A DNA stretch of 64,000 bases, from the NCBI GenBank assembly GCA_016758905.1, contig JAEPQZ010000003.1, forward strand, positions 558,001-622,000, given 5' to 3'. Below are positions 20,154-32,092 of the stretch, in pieces; the stretch's first letter is position 1, and every line of letters starts with the position of its first letter. This stretch comes from Umbelopsis isabellina (taxonomy: Eukaryota > Mucoromycota > Umbelopsidomycetes > Umbelopsidales > Umbelopsidaceae). The notes beneath the pieces were generated by a model, which saw nothing but the letters and a program-made list of their open reading frames with translations, was not told the origin of the DNA and ran no database searches. The position numbers and the translations under genes were made by a program.

Positions 20154-22835
20154 TTGCAAATTTCCAAGTCAACAGGCAAAGCTTCAGTGAGGCTATGCGG
20201 ATTTCCTTCTCCGTCCATGTCGCAGTCATGCTTGTGCCACCAAGTGAAGAATAAATACCTGTGCCGTGACGAAAGTAAGTTTGACAGTACCTTTCTTTCC
20301 AGTATGATGCACAGCGGAGCTCAGCCCAAAAACATGTCTTCTCTCAACCAGATCCTCTATGAGGTGACTAGCGAGAAGATTCTTGAGCTTCAAAATCAAA
20401 AGGTGACACTGGAAAGCTATTATCGGGGAGTCTTGAAGAGGGCTGATGCAACCGACGATCTAGTGCAAGAGATTGAAATTTTGTATGAGGGTATCAAGGA
20501 AGCTCCTGTACATCAGAAGACCAACGTGAATATGGAAAGCGCCGGGTTGTTCATTGAACATATAGCCAAAGATATTTCGACCAGTGATCAACTTCGACGA
20601 CAATGGATAGACAGTTTTCGAAAGGAGATTCAGTATTCTATCTGCAAGTGTACATACTCCTATGTCTTTGGAAAGAGCTTGCGAGACGAATTGAAAGATG
20701 CTGATGCTGCGCCTCTTGAGAACGAGTTTTACGTTGTCTCCAAAGAAAAGAAGGACCAAATGAACGAGCGCGAGAAAACCATTAAGGAGCTCGAAGAACG
20801 TGTTTTTGAAAGCGGAGATATCCAAGTAGACGCGCTAACGTCATTTTTGGAGCAAACTTTTGATATGGAAGACGTTGCCGTGAAAGACGCGCTGGATGAG
20901 TGTCGCAAGAGTACCAAAGACTTTTGCGAAAACTTGCTAGAAACAGACATCAGTACCTATCAGTTAAGACATTGCGTGTCTGGACTCCTGTCATCAGACT
21001 TACTGAGCGGAGAGAAGTTGACCAGCTTGCAACAACTCAAGGAGAACGAACCTTATCTTCAGGATCTTGCTACATTGTTATCTAGTAGACTCAGAGCGAT
21101 CAAAAGCTGGTCCTGGCCGGCACATGGTGTTCATGTCGACGTCCGACGATCCATCGCAGGAAGATACCGGGCATTTTTGGACGAAGATATCATTACTGCC
21201 TTGTTCCTACAATACATTGGAGTATCATTTGCCGTCCATATCAAGGCGAAACTGCGACAGATGTATGATAGCCGGCTTTGGAAACGTGTATCTGCCAAAG
21301 ATGGAAGTATTCATAAACATCGTAACAATACGCATGCGGCAAACTTCTTGTCCGTTCTTCCTGATAGTATGGATAGCCAGGGCAGTTTCGCTTACGAGTA
21401 TAGTGAATCTGGAGCCAATAATGCTGTGAATGTCAAGAATTCGCTGATCCATCTCTTGGCCACAGACGCTCAATTGCACAAGATCTGCAAGCCTGATCAG
21501 CCTTTCACAGTTGTTCGTACTGACATGGAATGGTTTGGACCATCCATCGAACATGAATCTATTACGGTCGTGATGAAATTTCTTGGAATTAGCGACATAT
21601 GGGTAGACTTTATGATCAAGTTTTTGAAAGTACCAATGACGTTTCAGCAAGATACTGAGGAGGATGTCAAGGTGCGAAAACGTGGAGTTCCAATCTCTCA
21701 CGAGCTATCAACTTTGTTCGGGGAGTGTCTGTTATTCATGATGGAGGCGTCTGTGAACCGCGAGACTGGAATCTCGTTGCACCGTATTCATGATGATTTC
21801 TGGTTTTGGGATTCTGATCAGGCAAAGATTGTGCAAGCTTGGGAAGTCATGAACAAGTTTGCTAAACTAGTGAATCTCAAGTTTAACGAGGAGAAGTCTG
21901 GTTCTGCTGTCGTATCTTCTTCCAAAACCGGTACGGCTATTGCCGAGTTTGGACCCGAACCTCTCCCTCAAGCTAGTGTAAAATGGGGATCACTTGTATA
22001 CCGGGAAGATGGACTGTTCCAGATTGATCAAGAAGCCGTCTCAACTCATGTTGAAGAAATGCGCAGCAAGTTGAAGAACACAAAGACTGTGCTTAGCTGG
22101 GTGAATGTCTTCAATAAGTACATGGCATTCTTCTTGAGAAGCTTTGGGTCATGTGCAAAGGTGTTTGGGATGCAGCACCTTGAACAGATCTTTAGTAACT
22201 TGCAATTGATACAGAAAAAGGTTTTCCAAGAGCAAAATGGCAATGCACTTGCTGCTTTGACGGCCCAATTTGAGATATTGCAAGCTACTGACATGCTAGA
22301 TATGTGGGCTTATTGGCCGCTCCCTGCTGGAGGACTAGGAATGAAGAATGTGTTGCTCGAACTTGGAGCTTTGAAAGTGACTTTGAGCAAAGTTGAACAT
22401 ACAGATTTTAGCGACCTGCCCAAATTAGACAAACACAAATGGGAACATGAAGAGAACGAGAAGGAGGAAAAGCGCCGAAAGCAAGGCACTGACGGAAATC
22501 CATCGTTTACGATGAAGTCAGAACTGAAACCGCAAACTTTCGAAAGATATTGCGATGAGCGTGAATTCTCTCTTGCATACTGGAAGAATCGATATGCCGA
22601 GCTTCTGGAAATAGCGGCACCAGCTGATCAAAGTAACTTAGATGCTGGTTTGACCATGCAGTTGCACCGACTACCTTTGGAGGGTGATAACCTCGAATAT
22701 GCCCAGCGTGTCATCGCCTATTATGACAATCAACTGGGACGAGCCTTTGGATCTTTAGAGTTTATTGATATGAGTCTTATACCCAAGAGTTTAGTTGAAT
22801 CCATTAACAAAGCAAAAGTGCAATGGGATGATTAG
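20154..22835 (+). CDS. rvt: Cellular (non-mobile) reverse transcriptase, rvt type
   Basis: Single intron-poor frame of 893 residues. The conserved protein probably starts at the Met at 20334 (MSSLNQILYEVTSEKI, residue 61), because residues 1-60 look like translated leader. RT motifs are in order: RSIAGRYRAFLDEDI with LFLQYIG (about residue 325); motif A RTDMEWFGPSI with Asp457; motif B RGVPISHELS near Gly511; motif C RIHDDFWFW with Asp547-Asp548; motif D LKFNEEKSGS with Lys581; and the following VKWGSLVY with Trp611. HDD in place of YxDD and the long charged N-terminal extension with predicted coiled coil (KEKKDQMNEREKTIKELEER) fit the domesticated rvt genes of fungi and some other lineages. 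No endonuclease, gag, integrase or terminal repeats adjoin it. The C-terminal ~280 residues are conserved-looking and helical. All catalytic Asp are present, so the enzyme looks intact. In the family the RT is a host gene and its cellular role is unsettled. Confidence 0.88.
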   Translation: MQISKSTGKASVRLCGFPSPSMSQSCLCHQVKNKYLCRDESKFDSTFLSSMMHSGAQPKNMSSLNQILYEVTSEKILELQNQKVTLESYYRGVLKRADATDDLVQEIEILYEGIKEAPVHQKTNVNMESAGLFIEHIAKDISTSDQLRRQWIDSFRKEIQYSICKCTYSYVFGKSLRDELKDADAAPLENEFYVVSKEKKDQMNEREKTIKELEERVFESGDIQVDALTSFLEQTFDMEDVAVKDALDECRKSTKDFCENLLETDISTYQLRHCVSGLLSSDLLSGEKLTSLQQLKENEPYLQDLATLLSSRLRAIKSWSWPAHGVHVDVRRSIAGRYRAFLDEDIITALFLQYIGVSFAVHIKAKLRQMYDSRLWKRVSAKDGSIHKHRNNTHAANFLSVLPDSMDSQGSFAYEYSESGANNAVNVKNSLIHLLATDAQLHKICKPDQPFTVVRTDMEWFGPSIEHESITVVMKFLGISDIWVDFMIKFLKVPMTFQQDTEEDVKVRKRGVPISHELSTLFGECLLFMMEASVNRETGISLHRIHDDFWFWDSDQAKIVQAWEVMNKFAKLVNLKFNEEKSGSAVVSSSKTGTAIAEFGPEPLPQASVKWGSLVYREDGLFQIDQEAVSTHVEEMRSKLKNTKTVLSWVNVFNKYMAFFLRSFGSCAKVFGMQHLEQIFSNLQLIQKKVFQEQNGNALAALTAQFEILQATDMLDMWAYWPLPAGGLGMKNVLLELGALKVTLSKVEHTDFSDLPKLDKHKWEHEENEKEEKRRKQGTDGNPSFTMKSELKPQTFERYCDEREFSLAYWKNRYAELLEIAAPADQSNLDAGLTMQLHRLPLEGDNLEYAQRVIAYYDNQLGRAFGSLEFIDMSLIPKSLVESINKAKVQWDD

Positions 22836-22967
22836 GTTTGCAGTTCTGGAGGAAAAAAACGTTGAATAAATACCATGGCTTATTATCAGAACTTCATGTC
22901 TACATTATACATTACAATCATGTCTATTAAAAGTTACGGTGAAAAAGTTAAGGTGGAATAATAAATG

Positions 22968-25697
22968 TTAACGCGGTAGGGTATGTGGCTGCCTATTCGA
23001 CTTGATTCGCTTGCCCAAGCCTGATAAAGACTTGAGGCTGGGCAAACTGGTGTTGGAGTGGTTATTGCCTACTTTGAGATTTTCCAAACCAGATTCGAAT
23101 GGGAGACCAGCTACAGAAGAGTCCATGTGAGCAGCCTTACGGGCATATTTAGCGATATCTGTTTTTGATAGTTTGATACGGAACGCTGTCTCTAGCAACA
23201 GATCTGGGCCCAAGTACTTGTGGGGTATATGGAGTAAAAAGGTGAGGAGTTCGGTGTCCGAGCGGCAGTTCAGCAGGTAATCTATTTCAAAGATAGTCTT
23301 CAATATTGCTTTCGATAGTAAGATCAATTTCACTCATTGTGCATACCTTTACAGATTTCTAATATCGCCAGACTGATCCTGTAAAACACCTTGACACCTA
23401 ATTATGAGCACAAACATGATGAGCATATATTCTGTGTTTGTGTTGTGACCCAGTTGAAGAGTGTATAATAAGCACTGACCTTCAAAATAAAACACATCCC
23501 AAAGTCGCAACACAGAACTCCAGGGCAGAGATAACGTAAACGCTGTCAAGAACCAAGAAGGGATATACATTACGGGAGTGACACCATTGGATTCCTGCGC
23601 ATGTATAATTCAGTATATATTGATGGATCCACATTAAGAACCGTTATCAGAAGAATAACTCACAAGATGTTGCGCAAGCTTTGGTTGATGCTCACGTATC
23701 AATTCGCCTATAATGGCCGTATCTATGCGTATTTGTGAAAGCTCTGGTCCAAAGTAACCTTTCAAGTATCTGTCTACAGTGGCTACCAATAGCCAAAATG
23801 CATCCTGTAGATATTAAAGTCAGTTTTGTAGTACAGTGTTAGCTGAATGGAGAGTCACTCACTTCGGCAGGCATTTGCATGAGCATACAACCAGCTAGAC
23901 AATGCATGCCTTGACAATAGCCGAGATCTGAATTGTACTGAGCATATGCTGATAAGACATTTCTGAGATCTTTCCTTCCTTCTCCGTTCTCATCCATAAA
24001 ATGGACATGATTTGGGAAGCACCTTAAGAAGTGGATGGTAAACATATCATGAGCTCTCTGTTCAGAGACGGTTGAATAAATTTTGCGCGACCATACCTTG
24101 CAACATCCAGATCTATAACAGTGTGTATATTCCCTTTCGCTCCTTGCAATAGAGACTGGTATAGTCCAGGTTTTGAGTAGTCTCGACTTCGAGCAAGAAA
24201 CTGCCAAGACCTAGCGCGTATTGATGCTGGTATACCGGATCTCACCAGTTTCTTCAATTTACTGTCCTTTTCGGCTGTACCAACATCCATTTTGGATACA
24301 ACTGATAGCCACTTTACTTCTCTTTCTCGATACTCCTTCATAGTGGCTTTGTTCAATATGAGGTTCCTAGAGATAGAGAGGTATGAGAATGGATCGAGTC
24401 CACTCTGTTGCGGAGCATCACTTACACAGGGGGAGGCATATCCTTCTTACTCTGCCACATGAATCCATATTCGTCTACTAAAGGGCTGTCCTTGTCTACT
24501 TTGGCAGAAACATACGCTTCGGATATGGGTATATCTGAGACCACCGATTTCGCTCTGGTTGATAAATTCGGATCAGTGAAGTTCCTTGGTGGAGCTGGGA
24601 GGCGTTTTTCCTTTTTATTTGCTGTAGCAGAACTGAGATCACCGTCATGGTCAGATTCGTCAGAGTAAGTTTCATTCATATCCGATGTATCGAACGACTC
24701 CAAGTCATCAGGTACGCTAGCTGATATTGAAGGCATATATGGTGCGCCACGATAAGAATGATTACCTAGGGAATGCTTGTGTGAGACATGTTGAGGATGA
24801 AAAGGCAAATATGCGTAGTCTTACCGAGAGAAGACAATTTGGAAAGAGATTGTGATGATCTCATAGGGTTCTGCATATCATGCCAAGGAATAGATGGACG
24901 AGCATAGTCGTGTGATTGTCTCGATCTTATCGATGGTAATGATGAGCCGGTCCAGCTACTGTCGAGGCTGGTGCGACTATAATATGGCCGATCTCTTCCA
25001 CCTTCGGATGGGAAGCTGTTGATAGATGAAGTGGAGGCGGCGGCATGACCATCCATTTGATCAGATTGCCAGGTTGTGCTCGAGCGCCATGAATCCGACA
25101 TACGGCGGTTTTCATAATAGTCGTTACCCTCACTGTACTGTTCCGAATCCAGTGAATCCAATACCCTTGGATCTAATTCGACGAAATGAACATTTTCTGC
25201 ATTGAAGTTGCCGACAACACCTTCACAATAACCCTAGTAAACCTAATTAGCAGATAGAAACACGCAAGAGAACAGCTGACGTAGCAACATTAAACAATTT
25301 ACATACCAGATACTGATCGTCAAAGAGATACTTAAGAACAATGATACGCTCGCCTTCCGTCGCATGTCAAAATTTGTGTCATTCAGCTTGTATAACAGTA
25401 ATCAATTTCTCACCAGCCAAAAACATCAGGTCATCAGCATCCTCAGCCATTATATCGAACTTTCCAACGCAAGATCCGAGACCACCTGTACCAACTTTTC
25501 AGTAGAATGTCGGTGACACACTTTCCAGGTACGGACAACTTACCAGTCTCCGCAAAACGACGTATATTCTCCATTGACAAGTCCTGCAAGTTTTCTGTAA
25601 TCGCAACATCAGAGATGGCAAGACTTTTGAGAGCCTCCCTGATTCTTATGTCCACCAGCTCTAGATCTGTTGATGTGTGCTTGGTGGTCATTACCAT
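22968..25697 (-). CDS. SH3-TBC domain Rab GTPase-activating protein
   Basis: Eleven exons (25697-25544, 25485-25414, 25353-25307, 25233-24825, 24765-24426, 24366-24097, 24022-23863, 23804-23664, 23594-23480, 23397-23347, 23332-22968) join in frame to 707 residues. A helical N-terminus is followed by an SH3-like domain (AEDADDLMFLAGERI ... YCEGVVGNFNAENVHFVE), then a Ser-rich linker, then a full TBC domain. The TBC domain has LVRSGIPASIRARSW, the Arg-finger region IDLDVARCFPNH, the Gln-finger YCQGM, DAFWLLVATVDRYL, VMYIPSWFLTAF and LRLWDVFYFEG. It should accelerate GTP hydrolysis by a Rab in membrane traffic, with the SH3 giving partner specificity. It diverges from BRE1 across about 395 bp. 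Confidence 0.9.
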
Positions 25698-26092
25698 TGT
25701 AGCCGGGAAACCTGCTATTCATAAGAACTCCGCATGGCTTTTTTCTAGCGCGCCGGACTGCATTGGATCTTCAACGTGCTTAAATATCCATTTGTAGCTA
25801 GTATTCGACTTGTTAGAGAGCCGAGCATACCAAACATACCTTGGAGTATCATTGCACTCACAATTGCTATAATAACAATTAGTCTAATGGGCTCAGTGAT
25901 CTTTAATCGATGCCTCAAATATAGGTGACTTGTCAAGAGCCTATAGCGAATACTGCAATTCAATGTTTTAGTGAAATAAATAAATTTTATGTTTCCTCTG
26001 ACGCCATCAGATTGGCAAGGCGGGTTCTTTTTGGCTTGCTCCACTTCTTGTAGTGAATTGTGTACTCATAGATTTTTTGAAACTGTAAGGGT
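25698..26092. promoter_or_regulatory. Shared intergenic promoter region of TBC gene and BRE1
   Basis: About 395 bp between two divergent start codons. No open frame is supported, and I cannot point to a specific binding site. Confidence 0.5.
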
Positions 26093-29000
26093 ATGGCGGC
26101 TACGGACGATAGAAAACGCCGGTATCCCATAGAGCCTTCCGATTCAGATCAAGTCCCAAGACAGCCGCCAAAAAAGCGTTTCCTATCTTCCACACCAACC
26201 TCTCCTACCAATAGCCACGCTGCCAATATGGAAGACGAGCAGCAAGCAGCTGACGATCCTAATGATCCTTTCAGGGTAAGTGATTTGGCGCATAACCTTT
26301 AGAAACTTGTGAGCTTGGTGATTCCTTTACTCATTGAATGCAACATGTACAGAATCAAATCCTTAATTATCAAAAAGATGCCATCTTTCGTCAAACCAAT
26401 GACTACAAGGTATGAAGTTGTCTGCAGTACAATTGACCGCCTTTGCATAGTACTAACAGTATGCTATTACAGCGGGCTGCAGGACGGCTAAAGCGCAAAG
26501 CCAGTGTATTGGAGACTGACATTGCCGAAGCTGAAGGTCAATATCAAGCGCATGCTCAGCCATGGTCCAAGGTAAAAGCTCATAACAGAACGAATTGGAA
26601 ATCTATCACGAGTTACAACTAACATGAATTCTTGAAAAACGACTAGGTAAACCAGGAATTGCAGGATACGAGTTCTACAAATTTGGATTCATCTAGCGTC
26701 ATGCATCAAAGTATGTTTTTCACTTTGTGCAGCATGAGATCTCAGAACAAATGTTCACTGATTTCACTTTTTAATCTACTTGTAGCTCCAATGTTTGAGA
26801 AATTGTTTTCGCATTCCTACCTATGGTCTGATGCGGACGGTGACAATGTCTCATCGGAATACTCAACCATACTTCGAAAGGAAAGTGGTCCAATACACGG
26901 AATCATTCGACGAATGGGGCATCATTTGGACAAACAGTTTGCCAGTCGAACAAACATATTTCAAAATTACAAAGACATACTAGACCACCAAGCTAGTGGA
27001 AAGTACGATTCATCAGTAAGCCGATGGAAAGATCAGCAGCAACTAGCAGTCGATAAACAGAAAGCATATCGGTTACTAGTCTCAGAAGTAAGCATTCTAT
27101 GATCACTGTTATTGGTAATTGAATGTAAGATCTAACGTCTTCAATCTTTTTTTATCATGTTTTAGCTCATTTCGGTCAAAGGACAGTACGAAGCTGCTGT
27201 GTTAAAGTCGAGAAAGCTACAAAAGTATATAATGGAAATGAAGAATGAAAGTGCACAAGTTTCGCTGAACTCTGCTTCAGATGTCAAAGCTGATCAGTCT
27301 GCTGATATGGTAGTTGACAAGGCGGACGAGGTGAATGGTCAGCATGATGTCAGCCAATCTAATGTCAACCAACCGGAAGTAAAACAACCTGTAGCCAGCA
27401 CTGAGATACAGAAATCTGACGATACTAGTAAAGCACCAGCTGAAGCTGACCCATTGACAAGCGTTCGGTTACGGGCAGCATCCATCTTGCAGGAAATCGA
27501 CACAATCAAAGAAAGTAACTCATCCTTGAAACAGCAAGTCGATGAGCTCCAATTTGCCCTCGTTTGCATTAGTGATAATATTGTCTCAGCAGCTCCTATA
27601 TGCAAGCAATTAGAGCACTCTATGAAGCAACGTCAAAGTAGATGCCGCGATCTTTCCGATAAATGTGAAAGCTTGGAAAAATCGCTTGCAAATTGCTTAC
27701 AAGAGCGCTGTAAACTGCTTGACACAAATCAAAGCGATTCTTCAGACGAAATGAAGGCAATAGCAGAGCAGATGAAAACGCTAGAGCAGACGCTAAGCTC
27801 TACTAGAAGTGAAAGAGACAATCTGCAAACAACTTTGGATGAAAAGAAGGCCAAAATGGAGATCGAGAGAGCCTCTGTGTCTGAATTGAAAATACTCGCG
27901 GACGCACGACAGGCTCGCTTAAGCTCCGTGAGAAACGACAAGATACGACTAATACTAAAATATGCTGCAAGTAGTGGCGATCGCGATATCTTTGAGTTAT
28001 TGAGAGCTACCAAAGATATTCAAGGCTCTGTGTCAAGCTTCCTGGACAACAAATTAAAGTCTCTTGAAGAAGAACATCAGCAACTTCAGAAAGTGCTTGC
28101 CACTGCTCACCAAAACTCCACTGTAGCTCCAGAACGAAGACGACTTGCAATGTCTCAGCATTACTGGCAGAAAAAGCAAGAGCGATTTCAGGCTGAGCTT
28201 AACACCCTCTCTCGTGATTATAGTGACGGCAGTACGCCATTAAATATGCGAGATCCGGATTCTATCATACAATCTTTGCAAAAAGCGTCGGAAGTGAAAG
28301 AAAGAGAGATAAAGGAGCATCAACAGAAACTTGTGGATTTGGAGATAGTACGTATAAGAGACCTAATGTTCTTATTATGAGAAATCTACTAACCCATGAA
28401 TTTTAGCTGGAGTCCGAATTGCTGGTCGAAGTTGCTGGGCTTGCTGCTGGTTTCAGTGAGCTGGAAGAACAAAATAGTCAGAAGGTCGATGAACTCATCA
28501 AGAAAGAGGATGAAATTGTTTCCTTGCAAACTCAAGTAAGGGTGATGCTTGTGTCGAATCTGATTTACTGAATGTTGCGGTGCTAACCCGGTCTTCTTGA
28601 TAGAAACTTAAACATAATCAAACATTTACTGCATTGAACAAGTCTAAAGACGTGTTCAAACTACTTTCTAATCAATTGCAACGACAAAATGACATGCAGT
28701 TAGAAGTGATACGCCAATACAACGAACATGAGAAGAACATCAATGCGCAGATGGTGAGTATCTTGATGAGAATGGCCTTGTGATTATATCCGCATTAACC
28801 TTCGATGTTTAGAACAACTATGATCGCGAAATGATCTCTGTGTCCAGCTCGTTTGACTTGCATCAACAGCAAATAGCAGAAGTCCTAGCAAATCAAGGAG
28901 ATATCGAAGAGCGGTTGAACGGCCTTACCTCAAGATTGAGTGATTTGCGAGAGTTGATCAAGGAAAGAAGCAAAGTTTTGGAAGATGTGTTTTATCAGCG

Positions 29001-29359
29001 ATGCAGGATAGAGGAAGAGTCTGAGCTTCTGAAACGACGTCTCGATGCCATGGCTCGCGTAGAGAATCCAACTGAGATGAAATTGGCCAAGGAACGCGAA
29101 GAATACAAGGTAAGATAAAATGCTGCAAGATCAGAATCAAATGTCACTGCTTGGTTGAGATATTAATGACTTAAATGTTCAACAGACACTTCTCAAGTGC
29201 TCATCTTGCCACCTTAGATTTAAATCTCATGTGCTGTTGCGATGTATGCACACGTTCTGTAAAGAGTGTTTAGATACACGCATTGAAACGAGACAAAGAA
29301 AATGTCCAAACTGTGGAGATTCGTTTGGCAGTAATGATGTAAAGCAATTCTTTTTCTAG
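26093..29359 (+). CDS. BRE1: E3 ubiquitin ligase BRE1 (RNF20/40 homologue)
   Basis: Ten exons (26093-26275, 26353-26409, 26473-26571, 26647-26710, 26786-27087, 27166-28347, 28407-28535, 28604-28753, 28813-29109, 29186-29359) give an uninterrupted 878 residues. The N-terminus is basic with a KRR/PPKKR signal. Long coiled coils fill the middle. The last 58 codons encode a C3HC4 RING (CSSCHLRFKSHVLLRCMHTF, CKECLD, CPNCGDSF), as in Bre1/RNF20/RNF40. The protein pairs with the E2 Rad6 to monoubiquitinate histone H2B in transcribed chromatin. All RING ligands are present. Confidence 0.95.
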
Positions 29360-29430
29360 AAACCCCCTTAATCACATAAAATGTACATTAAAAGTCCGCC
29401 AATCACCTCTTCTTCTTTTGCGGTTGTTTC

Positions 29431-30892
29431 ATGTTGCAATCCATCTCAAATGCCTGGGCGAGTCGAAGGGCAGATAAGAATCAAGCCAAGGGCCATCAAG
29501 GTAAAACTAGTTGCGGTCAAAGAACCAACTGAGCTGAAGAACATAACGTTAAATTGCCTTGCATCGTGATTTTTATAGTGATTGTCAACGTCTATGACAT
29601 GGTATGTAATATTGTGAGAGATATGCCAAACTATTATAATGGTCAGAAAGTACCAACATTTATAACGAATAGATTGAGCCCTGTACAATCACCAACGTTG
29701 GGTTTATTCTTGGAGTCGGTAAGCGATCAAACCTCACACAATGTCGTCATCCAAAGGCTATCTCGCTTAACTCAGATTTCGTATCAGGCATATTTCACTC
29801 TGGCGTGGAGGTCAACGGTTCAGAATATTGCTATGGAGGTCACCCGTATGATTTTAGTGGTGTTTTTGTTGTTGATCCAAAGGTCGGGCCACCCGGTGTG
29901 CTTTACAAGTATGTGCTTAAAAGTTATTCCAGGGCCGCGTGCATAGGTAACTAATGATATTGCTTGGGGTTAGGCAATCTATCAATATGGGATATTCCAA
30001 TTTGGACGAAGAGCAGATAACAGAGTTGATACAAACGTTGTCAAATGAATTTGCAGGCAACACTTATAACTTGTTAAATAGGTAAGAGACACGCAACTGG
30101 CAAGATGTCTGACTTTAGTGGCACTGACGCGAGAGCGGAAATAGAAACTGCAATCATTTTACAGCAGAATTAAGCAGAAGACTTACTGGTAAATCGATTC
30201 CTGGCTGGATCAACAGAGCAGCAAAATTAGGCACAATGTTTCCGTGCGTTTTGCCTGCCGAATGGGTCGACCCTCCGGAGTGCGAGTGTAAGCGATTGCG
30301 GAGGTAATAAAATGTGTACATACCAAATGCTAATAAGCCTTTAGTTACAGATGGCGACGATCGAAGTAATTCGCTTTCTCCAGCACTATCATTGTCATCA
30401 AATACCCCTTTAAAAAGCTCGGCTAGTCGAACTACCCATCAGACAATGACATCGTTTTCATCAGCGGCATCCAATTCAGGACACCGAGTGTCGAGTAGCA
30501 TAAGAAAAGACAGTTCTCCAGAAGCAGAGCCGTCGCGACCAAGGCACACTAAAACTACATCATCCAGTCAATATTCGGATAGGAAGCAAAGTTATAATGG
30601 ATTAGAAACCAACACACGAGGTCATAGGGCTTCTTCTATTGCTAGCAATAGTTTAAGCTTGCCACGGCGATCTTCGACGCCGGGCTCCATCCGACTATCA
30701 CATTCAATGAACGACACGGACTCTGATAGGTTTGTCATCCAACCGGTATCGTTGTTTGGTGAGGATGACGATTCTCCCACCGATTCGACAACTTTGCCTA
30801 TCAAGGAGCCAAACAGTGTCCGGCCAGAAGTGGTCCGCTCAGCTACCCAGTTATCGCTTAAAGCGTCAATACAAGAGTTGGAAAGAAACTGA
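29431..30892 (+). CDS. PPPDE (DeSI-type) thiol peptidase
   Basis: Seven exons (29431-29500, 29579-29601, 29673-29718, 29788-29908, 29974-30081, 30145-30287, 30351-30892) sum to 350 residues in frame. The PPPDE fold reads [37 protein letters not shown]. The catalytic His lies in FHSG and the catalytic Cys in [11 protein letters not shown]. Members of this papain-like family remove SUMO or ubiquitin. The C-terminal ~180 residues are Ser/Thr-rich and probably disordered. The start [16 protein letters not shown] was chosen because it alone puts the small second exon in frame. Confidence 0.92.
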
Positions 30893-31097
30893 TTGCTCAA
30901 ATGCAAATCTGGAGCTATATTATGTATATTGTAAAGTTTTCGGGCTTTACTACTTGTATATTTTTTTCGTTTTCTTACTGACATCGTAATAAAAAGTCAT
31001 CATACTCAAAGGTTGATTCATAAATTGAAACTGTGAAAAAAAAAAACAAATTGAAAACATCTCGTGTTGAGCATAAATACTTGGCTTTAATTAGAAA

Positions 31098-31694
31098 TCA
31101 TGAGCTCCCGGTACGTTTAATCCTTCCTGACCGTCCACTGATGGGTGGTGTGTAATTAGGACTTGTGACATACTCGATGTCTTCATCTGAGCGTCTGAGG
31201 CAGGTAAGACAAACATATATCTCTTGTCTGCCCACCACTGATTCTAGCCTTTTGGGAAGGCGCTTCAATTGAGCCGTTTCGAATATATCCGAACATTTTG
31301 ACCCTTTTGGAGGTCTTCCGCGCCGAGGCGTTACAGTCGAAAGGTTGGCATTTGCAAGCGTAGCGTAATTCTCGTGTTTTGGATGCTGGCATTGAGTTGC
31401 ACATGATGATGCATTGGTTTTCTTCTTTGGTCTTATAGCGGCTACTGGACCCTCAAGGTATGTGAGAGCTTGCGTACTGATATTAGGATCCAGGTACAAT
31501 GAGTCCATCATTGGATAGCATACATCATACTGAGACGCGTCTACCATTGGATATGGATCAGAAAGCGGTAGCAACGAGTCGAAAGCCATCATTTGTTGGT
31601 CATAGAGGTCATTATATAAATCTATAAAGTGTGGACCGATATAACCATGATCATCAGTGACTTCATTTGGAGATATTGGTTCGCTATTTAGCAT
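31098..31694 (-). CDS. AT-hook protein, unrecognised
   Basis: Intronless frame, 198 residues from the Met at 31694 (MLNSEPISPNEV); an upstream in-frame Met at 31739 adds a short hydrophobic stretch and is less likely. The first half is acidic and Tyr/Met-rich. The second half has a Cys/His-containing stretch (CATQCQHPKH), a clear AT-hook (TPRRGRPPKGSK) and a further CLTC pair. This suggests a nuclear DNA-binding protein. No complete zinc domain recognised. Confidence 0.6.
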   Translation of the reverse strand: MLNSEPISPNEVTDDHGYIGPHFIDLYNDLYDQQMMAFDSLLPLSDPYPMVDASQYDVCYPMMDSLYLDPNISTQALTYLEGPVAAIRPKKKTNASSCATQCQHPKHENYATLANANLSTVTPRRGRPPKGSKCSDIFETAQLKRLPKRLESVVGRQEIYVCLTCLRRSDEDIEYVTSPNYTPPISGRSGRIKRTGSS

Positions 31695-32092
31695 GGTGAT
31701 GACAACGTAATAAATGAAAAGAAGGGCTATTTCCCTCATACCTTGTGCTTATAATTACTGATGAACAGGTGCTTCGAACTAATGAAACTTTTGCCCTTTT
31801 TTTGGTTGTCGGTAGGAAGCTTGATTGGTTCTGTCTAACAAGTAAAGCCCCTATAACGTTGCTTGTGTATAATATTGCCGAGAGTAAACAACATAAAGGG
31901 TTATCAATCAGTACAAATAGTCGTTCCAGCCTCAGCTATCTTGATACATTCATCGGAAATCTGTTTATTGCGTTCTAGTTGATTTCTAATTCTAAGTACA
32001 AGTGTACAATGCGGTATTGTTGACCAAATTTTCTCGTGCAAATTCGTCGAGTGGTCCAGCAGATAGGACCAAATATCGCCACGTGAAAATAG

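Noticed and set aside
20154-22835. Reverse transcriptase as part of a LINE or LTR element
   Set aside because: No gag, integrase, endonuclease, poly-A tail or flanking repeats; motif C is HDD and the protein extensions match the cellular rvt type.
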